Below are positions 1 through 6,318 of a stretch of 8,674 nucleotides of DNA, one piece after another. The notes under the pieces were generated by a model. That model ran no database searches and had not been told where the DNA came from. It saw only the letters and a program-made list of their open reading frames with translations. The translations under genes and the position numbers were made by a program. Source of the DNA: Dehalococcoidia bacterium (lineage in GTDB: Bacteria > Chloroflexota > Dehalococcoidia > UBA2979); contig SCTU01000311.1 of NCBI GenBank assembly GCA_004297315.1, positions 1 to 8,674 on the forward strand, given 5' to 3'. Numbering within the stretch: position 1 is the first letter of the stretch; every line of letters starts with the position of its first letter.

Positions 1-738
1 GGCGGCCTGCGAGGCCCTCCCATCGCCCGCGCAGTCCAGCACCTTCACCGGCAGGATGCGCGCGTCCACGCCCTCCGGGGCCGAGCGTGCGGCAGCCAGC
101 GCGACGCCCGCGACAAACGTCCCGTGGCCGTTGTCGTCGGCGATTTCGCTCGCAGGGCGGCCCATCCGATAGCCGCACGATTGCGAAGCCGTTTCCGGCA
201 AGACGAACGCGCAGCCGTAACGCGCGGTCACGCACGAGGACGCATACGACTGCACGCCGGAAGGCTCAGCCTGCCACTGTGGGTTCTCCCACAGGTGCCC
301 GAGCAGATCCGGATGCGTCACGTCGACGCCGGAGTCGACGACAGCGATGGTCACCCGCGACGGCGCGCCGGGCTGCGCCCAGGAAACTCCGGCTCCTATC
401 GCGTCGAGATAGGGCGGGCTGTTGCCCTCGGCGGACCGCGTCAAGAGGACCGGCGCTGCCGATGCGGAGCGCCCCACCCCCGGGGCCGCGTCCTCTTGAC
501 TCGGAGGCACGACCTCCTCCAAGCGCGAGGCGGGGTTCGACGTGCCCCCGGCGTGGTCGGGCCGGCTGTCGGCGGACAGGGACGCGACGGGCTGCCTCGC
601 ACTGAGTGCCGAGGAGACGTGCGGCGCTCCGGCGGCGACTGCCATCACCAGGATCGACCCCAAGAGCGCGCACGCAGCAGCCTGGCGGTCAAGGGCGCCG
701 GGAAACGACGTGCGGCGGATCGATCCCTGTGCGGACAT
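1..738 (-). CDS. Subtilisin-like (S8) secreted serine protease, N-terminal part, truncated by window edge
   Basis: This open frame runs from an ATG at 738 off the left edge, giving 246 visible residues. It encodes the front of a peptidase S8 (subtilase) catalytic domain. The catalytic Asp lies in the strand VTIAVVDSGVDVTHPDL (Asp135) and the catalytic His in DDNGHGTFVAG (His205). Further on, ARILPVKVLD matches the strand that follows the His helix in subtilases. The catalytic Ser and oxyanion Asn would lie beyond base 1. The N-terminus has basic residues, then a hydrophobic stretch at about residues 21-37 and an AxA-like region near 44, which reads as a Sec signal peptide. A disordered Ser/Pro/Ala/Glu-rich linker of about 75 residues follows, and I see no recognisable inhibitor-I9 propeptide. 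The segment between Asp and His is long and carries three cysteines (169, 176, 188). The ATG was chosen because the signal peptide follows it; the Shine-Dalgarno is weak (GCGAGAG). It is likely exported and degrades extracellular or envelope proteins; the substrate is unknown. Confidence 0.88.
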   Translation of the reverse strand, partial: MSAQGSIRRTSFPGALDRQAAACALLGSILVMAVAAGAPHVSSALSARQPVASLSADSRPDHAGGTSNPASRLEEVVPPSQEDAAPGVGRSASAAPVLLTRSAEGNSPPYLDAIGAGVSWAQPGAPSRVTIAVVDSGVDVTHPDLLGHLWENPQWQAEPSGVQSYASSCVTARYGCAFVLPETASQSCGYRMGRPASEIADDNGHGTFVAGVALAAARSAPEGVDARILPVKVLDCAGDGRASQAA

Positions 739-775
739 GGACTCTCGCTTGTGTGGAACCGGATGCGGCAGAAAC

Positions 776-805
776 CGTATAAGCCGAACTCCGCCCCGCG
801 AGTAA
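776..805 (-). promoter_or_regulatory. Possible promoter of the S8 protease gene
   Basis: On the minus strand a TATACG hexamer (781-776) lies about 37 bases before the protease ATG. A poor -35-like TTACTC sits 18 bases upstream of it. It is the only -10-like element I see in this GC-rich gap. The match is weak and the sigma factor preferences of the host are unknown. Confidence 0.22.
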
Positions 806-879
806 CAGAAGGCAGTCAGTGGTCGCGTTTCCCTATCAACGCCTCTGCTTCGTTCGTGATGGTTTTGCAACGCGCACCC

Positions 880-983
880 TGGACGCGTGATGCCTGACGC
901 GTACCAAGCGCGTCCACTGCGTCCATGATCTCGGTACGGGAGTTGGTGCCTCGTATCGACGACGGACGAGAAATCGGACGCGG
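880..983. promoter_or_regulatory. Operator-like cluster of GGACGCG half-sites in the divergent intergenic region
   Basis: The 288-base gap between the protease and the response regulator contains repeated copies of one motif. TGGACGCG is at 880-887 and its exact inverse CGCGTCCA at 909-916. A shorter TGCGTCC is close by at about 918-924, and GGACGCG recurs at 976-982. Inside the inverted pair, GACGCGT is repeated directly at 882-888 and 896-902 with a 14-base period, each copy holding the palindrome ACGCGT. Such an arrangement suits a dimeric DNA-binding protein, possibly the neighbouring regulator acting on itself and on the protease. The repeats are seen directly; binding and regulation are inferred. 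Confidence 0.35.
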
Positions 984-1010
984 CCGGGCAGGGCAGATTT
1001 GGGATCTCTC

Positions 1011-1016
1011 GAGGAG
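1011..1016 (+). promoter_or_regulatory. Ribosome binding site of the response regulator
   Basis: GAGGAG lies 10 bases before ATG 1027 and favours that start over the in-frame ATG at 925, which has no Shine-Dalgarno. A competing option is GGAAGGGG at 1061-1068 serving the GTG at 1078. That would begin the protein at VAQPVILVVDDD, only a few residues before the receiver domain. Confidence 0.55.
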
Positions 1017-1026
1017 CGGGGCTCGT

Positions 1027-1824
1027 ATGGTCTCCGAGAGTCTGACGAATGAGACGGTGCGGAAGGGGCCATCGGGCGTGGCACAGCCGGTGATCCTCGT
1101 GGTTGACGACGACGCCTCGATCCAGAGGCTCGTGCGGCTGCAGTTGAAGGATGAAGGCTTCCGCGCGGTCTCCGCGACCACCGGCGAAGAGGCGATGGAG
1201 CGCGCCAACGAGGTGCACCCGGACCTCGTCCTCCTCGACATCGCACTACCGGACGTCTCGGGGTATGAGGTCCTCGCCCGGCTGCGCGAGCACGCGAGCA
1301 TCCCGACGATCATGCTGACCGCACGGACTCGCGATAGCGACAAAGTGCGCGGGTTGGAACTCGGTGCCGACGACTATGTCGCGAAGCCGTTTAACCCCGA
1401 GGAACTGACGGCGCGGATCCGCGCGGTGCTCCGCCGCTCGCGTCAGCAGGGCGGCACCTCGATTGACGACATCGTGACGGTCGGCGATCTCATGATTGAC
1501 CTCGCCAAACGCACCGTCCATCGCGGACAGGAACTCGTCCCGCTGAGCCGCACCGAATGGGGCTTGCTGGAATTCCTGGTCCGCAACCGCGGCAAAGTCC
1601 TGATGAACCCGGAGATCCTGGGCAAGGTCTGGGGCCCAGAGTACGTGAACGACCTGCAGTACCTGCGCGTGTGGGTCTCACGACTCCGCCACAAGCTCGA
1701 ACCCGAACGCGACGGCGACTCGATCATCCAGACGTTCCCGGGCATGGGCTACATGTTCCATGAGGGCCCTGCCGCCGGCGACGACGGCGCAACCGAGGAC
1801 GAGCCCCCGGCGAGTAACGCCTAG
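1027..1824 (+). CDS. OmpR/PhoB-family response regulator, KdpE-like
   Basis: A 265-residue two-component response regulator with an N-terminal receiver domain (about residues 20-140) and a C-terminal winged-helix DNA-binding domain (about 150-245). Receiver landmarks are all present: the acidic cluster VVDDD (27-29), phospho-acceptor Asp71 in PDLVLLDIALPD, Thr98 in PTIMLTAR, and Lys120 in GADDYVAKPF. The output domain has LSRTEWGLLEFLV, the segment VWGPEYVNDLQYLRVWVSRL and the closing hairpin PGMGYMF. The VWGPEY...YLRV pattern is closest to KdpE-type regulators. An acidic tail follows. It should bind DNA as a dimer after phosphorylation and control transcription. No histidine kinase or kdp genes are in the window, so the regulon and signal are unknown and I give no gene symbol. 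The start at 1027 rests on GAGGAG upstream; 925 and GTG 1078 are alternatives. Confidence 0.9.
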   Translation: MVSESLTNETVRKGPSGVAQPVILVVDDDASIQRLVRLQLKDEGFRAVSATTGEEAMERANEVHPDLVLLDIALPDVSGYEVLARLREHASIPTIMLTARTRDSDKVRGLELGADDYVAKPFNPEELTARIRAVLRRSRQQGGTSIDDIVTVGDLMIDLAKRTVHRGQELVPLSRTEWGLLEFLVRNRGKVLMNPEILGKVWGPEYVNDLQYLRVWVSRLRHKLEPERDGDSIIQTFPGMGYMFHEGPAAGDDGATEDEPPASNA

Positions 1825-1848
1825 GCAACCCCTGCGACGGCGGTGAGC

Positions 1849-2565
1849 CTACGTCGAGGCCTCGCCACGCTGGATCGCCGTGTTCTGGTCGGTCAGGACC
1901 TGGAGCGTGCGCTTCACGGACTGGCGCTGGCGTCGCCTGCGCCAGATCGCCGCCGAGGTTGCGCCGCCTACCGTCGCGAGCGTGCCAAGGACCGTCACGG
2001 CGACCGCCGCCACGCGCTGGCCCCGCGCCAGCAGGATCCCGGCCGCACCCAGGATGAGCAGCGGCGCGCCGAGGAGGTACCGGGCGACACGGGGAATCCC
2101 GCTTGCCGCGCCCGCCTCCGTAAGCGCATTGGGTTCCTGGTTGGTCATCTCGTCCGGTCGGGCAGGCTCGCCCGTCGTGTCGTCGTCCTCGATCTGCGCC
2201 TCTGGCCGGTGTCCGAACTCGAAGAGGAGGTCTTCATACGCCTGCGCGCCAATGAACTGCTGGAGACGCCGGGCCTCCGGGCCGAGGGGGTCTTCCGCCC
2301 CTCCCTCGGGGGTACCGGCTGCCTCGTCCTTCCGGTGTGCCGCGATGCGACGCGCGACCTCCGCAAGCCCTTCGCCCACCGTCGGGGCGGGGGCGCCTTC
2401 CGGGCGGCGTATCTGAGCCTCGAAGGCACGGAGCTGGCCGTTGTGGGTGAGCGTCACCCGGTACGAGGCGCCGTCGACTGTGTTTCCCGTCCAGGTCTCG
2501 GGCGCGTACTGGACAACCTCACCAGAGATCTGATGCTCACGGAGAAACTGCCTCATGGGGATCAT
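1849..2565 (-). CDS. Hypothetical protein with a C-terminal two-helix membrane hairpin
   Basis: I do not recognise a named family. With the ATG at 2565 the protein has 238 residues. The soluble N-terminal part includes a strand-like stretch (GASYRVTLTHNGQLRAFEAQI), then a helix (PTVGEGLAEVARRIAAHR), an acidic low-complexity linker, a second helix (EARRLQQFIGAQAYEDLL) and another acidic linker. Two hydrophobic helices follow at about residues 162-181 and 185-207, separated by a short basic turn (RGQR). The end is a strongly basic RRRRQRQ segment and a short polar tail. The predicted topology is both ends in the cytoplasm. A GTG at 2661 would add 32 in-frame residues, but it has no ribosome binding site, whereas AAGGA sits 7 bases before the ATG at 2565. 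It converges on the response regulator with a 24-base gap. The antisense frame over the same bases is arginine-rich and looks like a shadow. Confidence 0.72.
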   Translation of the reverse strand: MIPMRQFLREHQISGEVVQYAPETWTGNTVDGASYRVTLTHNGQLRAFEAQIRRPEGAPAPTVGEGLAEVARRIAAHRKDEAAGTPEGGAEDPLGPEARRLQQFIGAQAYEDLLFEFGHRPEAQIEDDDTTGEPARPDEMTNQEPNALTEAGAASGIPRVARYLLGAPLLILGAAGILLARGQRVAAVAVTVLGTLATVGGATSAAIWRRRRQRQSVKRTLQVLTDQNTAIQRGEAST

Positions 2566-2572
2566 GTCTTCA

Positions 2573-2577
2573 TCCTT
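2573..2577 (-). promoter_or_regulatory. Ribosome binding site deciding the start of the two-helix membrane protein
   Basis: AAGGA on the minus strand (inside AAGGATGAAGAC) lies 7 bases before ATG 2565. This is the best Shine-Dalgarno near any candidate start of this gene. The GTG at 2661 is preceded only by CCGCGTCGG. Confidence 0.5.
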
Positions 2578-2785
2578 GGCATCATTGGCGACGCGGGCAT
2601 CGCGGGCCGCTTGCAACTGGGCCGCAAGCGTATGGACGTTTCGATGCACTCTCCGCGACACCCGACGCGGTCACGTCTCAGCGATGTATCAATGGGACCA
2701 CGTCCGCGGGGCCGTTTGGGCAAAAGACTAGGCGGAAAGCACCGATGTGGAACAACGGCGGGCTGACCGCCCTTGGATCTTTTCC

Positions 2786-2819
2786 TGACAGCGAATCGAA
2801 AGAACTTCGTGACAGTAAT
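2786..2819 (+). repeat. TGACAG...AATC direct repeat
   Basis: TGACAGCGAATC begins at 2786 and TGACAGTAATC at 2810, a 24-base period differing by one inserted and one changed base. It lies in the most AT-rich part of the divergent gap. A regulator site is possible but not shown. Confidence 0.35.
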
Positions 2820-2888
2820 CCGGTACGCGTTGCGAGTCCGCGACCGCACTCCCGGTAGCCTCAGAGATCAAGTTGGGGGCATATTCCT

Positions 2889-2897
2889 GAGGCGAGG
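2889..2897 (+). promoter_or_regulatory. Ribosome binding site of the penicillin-binding protein
   Basis: GAGGCGAGG, a double GAGG, ends 5 bases before the GTG at 2903. It supports that GTG as the start even though the encoded protein then has a long N-terminal extension before the membrane anchor. Confidence 0.55.
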
Positions 2898-2902
2898 CTG
2901 TC

Positions 2903-5900
2903 GTGACCCAAGTCAGTCACCAGGACACCCTCGCAGGGCGCTTGGGCGCCTTTCTTCGACCATCCCTCAGCCGATGGAGGGCAGCGGTCACAAGCATCTG
3001 GCTGACCGCGGCCCTGGCGGTTGCCGGCGCGAGCAAGGGTCTGCGCCGTCATAGCGAGGCGAGTCGGGCGCGCAACTCCAGTCGCGCCTGGATGCGACGC
3101 GACGGTCGAGGGCTGCCGCTTTCGTCAGCGCTCCAGGCGCGCCTTGATGGCGGGTACTCCACCGGCACGGCGCGGCTACTTGCGGAACGCGCGCTGCGCC
3201 ACCGTCGCTCCCGCCGGCCGTCGACGGCATCCCGATCCGTCCAGGCCCTGGCGGGCGCTTCCCTCGTGTTCCTGCTCTTCGTGTCGGCCGTCCTCACCGG
3301 CGGCGGGCTCTACGCATGGGACCGCTACGAGCGGCAGGCGAAGGCCGTCGTGCCCCCCGAGCAACTGCTCGCCCGCTGGCCGGGCGGTGGCGCTCGCGTC
3401 TACGACCGCAACGGCATCCTGCTGTACCAGTTCCTCGATGAATTCGGGGGGCTCCGTCGCCCGGTGCCGCTGGCCGAGATCTCGCCTTGGCTCCGCGAGG
3501 CCACGATCTCCACGGAAGACGTGACGTTCTACGAGAACAACGGGCTCAACACGCGGGGCCTCGCACGCGCGGCGGTCGAGAACTTCACGCCGTTTCACGG
3601 CGCAGGCGTCCTGGAGGGCACCGGCGGTTCCTCGATCACGCAGCAATTGGCCAAGAACGTCTACATCCCGCGCGAGGAACGGTACGAGCGCACCGTTTCT
3701 CGCAAGCTCAAGGAGGTCGTGGTCGCGCTCGAACTGACCAAGCGCTACCCGAAGGACCAGATCCTCGAGTGGTACCTGAACTCGATCTCCTACGGCGGCG
3801 TCTACGTCGGCATCGAAGCGGCCGCTGACGGTTACTTCGGAAAGTCCGCGAAGGACCTCACGCTCGCCGAAGCCTCGATCCTGGCCGGCATCCCCCAGTC
3901 GCCGCTGGCCTACGACCCCATCAACAACGCCGCAGGGGCGAAGCGGCGGCAGGACGAGGTACTGGCACTAATGGTGCGCCACGGCTCCATCACACAGGCC
4001 CAGGCGGACGCCGCGGGCGCCGAGGTCCTGACCTTCCGCAAGATGGAGCGCTTCGACATCCTTGCGCCGCACTTCGTGCTCGGGCCGGTGGCCTCCGAGA
4101 TCGGTGCGCGCTTCGGGCCACGCGCGATCTTTGACGACGGCCTCGAGGTTGTGACCACGCTGGACATGCGCGTGCAGCGCATCGCAGAGGCCAAACTCGA
4201 GGAGCATCTGAGGGAGCACGAGAAAACATCCGGCGGCCATAACGGTGCTGTCCAGGTCCTCGACCCGCACAGCGGGCAGATCCTCGCGTACGTCGGCAGC
4301 CGGGACTACTTCCGGGAAGACATCGAGGGCCGGAACGACATGACCCGCGCCTTGCGGTCGCCGGGTTCGACGCTGAAGCCATTCACCTATCTCGTCGCCT
4401 TCCAGAAGGGCTGGAACACGGGCACGTACATCCTGGACGCGAAGACCGAGATCGTGGACCCCTCGAACGGGAAGCTGTTCTCCCCGACGAACCCAAACGA
4501 GAAATACAACGGCCTGGTCACGGCAGCGCAGTCGCTGGGGAACTCGCTCAACGTCACCGCGCTGAAAACGATCATGTTCGGCGGCGTGCCGGACACGGTC
4601 TCCCTACTGACGAAGAGCGGCTTTACGACCCTAGACGACCCGCGAGGTTACGGCCCAGCGCTCACGCTCGGGGGTGTCGACGTCACGCTCGGCGACGCGA
4701 TGTTCGCCTACAGCGTGCTCGCCAACGGCGGCGTCATCCGCGGGCAGCCTGCCGCTGTGCCTCACGACGCTGGCGAACGGACGCTGGACCCGGTGATCCT
4801 GCTCTCGGTGCGGTCCGCGCGCGGATGGGAATACCAGCCCCCGGCGCTGCGGGAGCAGCGCGTGGCCGCCGAGAGCGTCACCTACCTGGCCACCTCGATC
4901 ATCTCGGACGCGAAGAACACCTGCATCGTCTGGACGTGCGGTGCGCTCGAGGTCGCCGGCCGGCCGACCGCCCACAAGACGGGCACCAGCGCCCCGTTCG
5001 AAAACTCGATCAAGGACATCGGTGACACGTGGGCGTTCGGATACACGCCAGACCTCGTCGTCGGCGTCTGGATCGGCAATGCCGACAAGCAGCCGATGCA
5101 AAACATCTATTCCACCACGATCGCGTGGCCGATCTGGCGTGACGTGATCGATGACGTCAGCAAGCAGCTGGCACTGTCCCCGAAGCCGTTCGTGAAGCCT
5201 CCGACCGTGGCCGAGACCACGCTCTGCTGGCCCTCTGGCTTCGTCGCCAGCGAGCTGTGTCCGTTCGACCGGCGCTACAAGGGGCTGGTGGCGACTGACT
5301 CGAACCCGCTCAAGGACACGTGGTGGCGGAGAGTCGCGGTGGACGGCTCGTTGGTCTCCAGCGAGGCGCTCGCGGCGGGCGGGGGCGTCCGGCTGGTGCT
5401 CCCTCCGTCCGAGGCCGCGCTACGGGCGTGGCTGCAAGAGCGAAACGGCGGGTTGCTGTACAACCCGGGGGCTCCGCGGCAATCGTCCAGCGACGTGGTG
5501 ATCACCTCGCCCGCCCCGCGACAGCAGGTGTCCGGCGTGATCATGATCGGGGGCCGGGCTACCTCGCCCGACGCCGTGGCGTCCGTCGTGGAATACGGCG
5601 CCGGGGCCGCACCCTCCTCGTGGACACCGATCCAGACAGCGTCCGGGCCGGTGAGCGGGACGCTGGGCGTTTGGGACACCCGCAGCCTTCCTGCAGGTGA
5701 ATACACGCTCCGGTTGCGCGCCACTGACGCGAAGCTGGGAGAACTGGAGGCGGCGACCTCCGTCGTGATCGCAGCGCAGACCATCGGTGGCGGAGCCGCA
5801 GTTGCGTTCGCGCCAGATGCCTCGGGCACGATCACAAGCACCGTCTTCACCGTCACCGGCTCGGTCACCTCAAACAACCTGCTCGACTACGTCGTCGAGG

Positions 5901-6214
5901 TTGGGATTGGGCCGTCACCGGCTTCGTGGTTCCTGATTGGTCGCGGCACGTCCCCGGTGTCCGGCGGCGCACTCGCCCAGTGGAACACGACCGGGCTGCC
6001 GGACGGCGTCTATGTCCTCCGCCTGACTGCGCGCGAAAGGACGGGCGAGGTCAGCCAGACGTTCGCCCGACCGACGCTGCGGCGGGCGCCGTCGCCAACG
6101 CCAACGATGACCGCGACGGGCGCGCCGTCGCCAAGCGCCACGCCCTCGGCTACCGCGACGCCGCCGGCTACAGCTACGCCCGCTGTCGCACCCACGCCGG
6201 CGCCGGGCGGTTGA
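2903..6214 (+). CDS. Bifunctional class A penicillin-binding protein (GT51 transglycosylase / transpeptidase)
   Basis: A 1103-residue peptidoglycan synthase that polymerises lipid II and cross-links stem peptides outside the membrane. Order: an Arg-rich N-terminus of about 112 residues; a membrane anchor at about 113-139; GT51 at about 167-355; transpeptidase at about 450-735; two beta-rich repeats at about 862-957 and 963-1060; and a Pro/Thr/Ala/Ser tail to the end. GT51 motifs are STEDVTFYENNG (catalytic Glu205), GGSSITQQLAKN, RKLKEVVVALEL and DQILEWYLNSISYGG. Transpeptidase motifs are STLK (nucleophile Ser489, Lys492), SLN (Ser548-Asn550) and KTGT (Lys692-Gly694), so both active sites look intact. 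Two close cysteine pairs (674/679 just before KTG, and 775/786 in CWPSGFVASELC) may form disulfides. The family's usual EHxG is ENNG here. The gene is monocistronic, divergent from the membrane protein and convergent with putA. The start is a GTG with a good Shine-Dalgarno. I call it PBP1A-like without assigning a symbol. Confidence 0.95.
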   Translation: MTQVSHQDTLAGRLGAFLRPSLSRWRAAVTSIWLTAALAVAGASKGLRRHSEASRARNSSRAWMRRDGRGLPLSSALQARLDGGYSTGTARLLAERALRHRRSRRPSTASRSVQALAGASLVFLLFVSAVLTGGGLYAWDRYERQAKAVVPPEQLLARWPGGGARVYDRNGILLYQFLDEFGGLRRPVPLAEISPWLREATISTEDVTFYENNGLNTRGLARAAVENFTPFHGAGVLEGTGGSSITQQLAKNVYIPREERYERTVSRKLKEVVVALELTKRYPKDQILEWYLNSISYGGVYVGIEAAADGYFGKSAKDLTLAEASILAGIPQSPLAYDPINNAAGAKRRQDEVLALMVRHGSITQAQADAAGAEVLTFRKMERFDILAPHFVLGPVASEIGARFGPRAIFDDGLEVVTTLDMRVQRIAEAKLEEHLREHEKTSGGHNGAVQVLDPHSGQILAYVGSRDYFREDIEGRNDMTRALRSPGSTLKPFTYLVAFQKGWNTGTYILDAKTEIVDPSNGKLFSPTNPNEKYNGLVTAAQSLGNSLNVTALKTIMFGGVPDTVSLLTKSGFTTLDDPRGYGPALTLGGVDVTLGDAMFAYSVLANGGVIRGQPAAVPHDAGERTLDPVILLSVRSARGWEYQPPALREQRVAAESVTYLATSIISDAKNTCIVWTCGALEVAGRPTAHKTGTSAPFENSIKDIGDTWAFGYTPDLVVGVWIGNADKQPMQNIYSTTIAWPIWRDVIDDVSKQLALSPKPFVKPPTVAETTLCWPSGFVASELCPFDRRYKGLVATDSNPLKDTWWRRVAVDGSLVSSEALAAGGGVRLVLPPSEAALRAWLQERNGGLLYNPGAPRQSSSDVVITSPAPRQQVSGVIMIGGRATSPDAVASVVEYGAGAAPSSWTPIQTASGPVSGTLGVWDTRSLPAGEYTLRLRATDAKLGELEAATSVVIAAQTIGGGAAVAFAPDASGTITSTVFTVTGSVTSNNLLDYVVEVGIGPSPASWFLIGRGTSPVSGGALAQWNTTGLPDGVYVLRLTARERTGEVSQTFARPTLRRAPSPTPTMTATGAPSPSATPSATATPPATATPAVAPTPAPGG
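5486..6082 (+). repeat. Tandem duplicated beta-rich domain in the penicillin-binding protein
   Basis: Residues about 862-957 and 963-1060 are two diverged copies of one domain of about 95 residues. Shared landmarks in order: a start with hydrophobic alternation (VVITSPAP / AVAFAPDA), then V-V-E-Y/V-G near the middle, P-S/A-S-W, GPVSGTLGVWDT in copy 1 against SPVSGGALAQWNT in copy 2, then LPAGEYTLRLRATD against LPDGVYVLRLTARE. The pattern suggests Ig-like beta sandwiches, perhaps for binding the wall or partner proteins. The duplication is seen; the fold and role are inferred. Confidence 0.75.
6086..6211 (+). repeat. Low-complexity Pro/Thr/Ser/Ala coding tail
   Basis: The last 42 or so codons of the penicillin-binding protein encode runs such as SPTPTMTATG and SATPSATATPP. 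At DNA level GCGCCGTCGCCAA recurs exactly at 6086-6098 and 6122-6134, 36 bases (12 codons) apart, indicating growth by slippage or unequal exchange. Such tails are common on exported proteins of this kind of bacterium and may be glycosylated or span the wall. Confidence 0.7.
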
Positions 6215-6242
6215 GGCCGCCGCGATCGAGGCCGATCGGCAT

Positions 6243-6294
6243 CGCGAGCAGATGAAGCCCCTGCCCCGCTCGCGTTGACCGATCCTAGGCGGTC
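6243..6294. terminator. Possible bidirectional terminator between convergent genes
   Basis: The 104-base gap between two stop codons holds two small hairpins: CGCGAGC (6243-6249) with GCTCGCG (6268-6274), and GACCG (6277-6281) with CGGTC (6290-6294). A 10-base palindrome GCCGATCGGC lies just before them at 6231-6240. None is followed by a T-run on either strand, so classical intrinsic termination is doubtful; position is the main argument. Confidence 0.28.
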
Positions 6295-6318
6295 GCGCAG
6301 TCGCGGGTATGCATCGAG

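Larger units (their letters stand above)
2566..2902. other. Divergent intergenic region between the membrane protein and the penicillin-binding protein
   Basis: This stretch of about 337 bases has no gene I can support. If the membrane protein starts at the GTG at 2661, the first 96 bases are coding. The middle (about 2771-2825) is clearly less GC-rich than its surroundings and is the likeliest site of the two divergent promoters. No convincing -35/-10 pair stands out on either strand. It contains the TGACAG repeat listed separately. Short open frames crossing it are basic and low in quality. Confidence 0.55.

Noticed and set aside
87..897. Two plus-strand open frames (87-605 and 124-897) over the protease region
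   Set aside because: Both are Arg/Pro/Ala-rich shadows. The minus strand here shows the S8 catalytic Asp and His motifs and a signal peptide.
925..1026. Longer response regulator starting at ATG 925
   Set aside because: There is no Shine-Dalgarno before 925, the extra 34 residues do not resemble the family, and they would overlap the operator-like repeats. GAGGAG before 1027 fits better.
1820..1864. Palindromes GCCTAGGC (1820-1827) and CGAGGCCTCG (1855-1864) as a terminator between the regulator and the membrane protein
   Set aside because: They are short, lack a T-run, and are largely inside the ends of the two genes. Palindromes of this length are expected in GC-rich sequence.
1843..2766. 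A 307-codon open frame on the plus strand opposite the two-helix membrane protein
   Set aside because: Its product is arginine-rich with no domain-like pattern, as expected for an antisense frame in GC-rich DNA. The minus-strand frame has balanced composition, a ribosome binding site and clear membrane helices.
2773..3054. Small plus-strand frame crossing the divergent gap into the penicillin-binding protein
   Set aside because: It starts at a TTG without a clear ribosome binding site and overlaps the start of a certain gene in another frame. Its first 40 residues are not obviously nonsense, but nothing supports expression.
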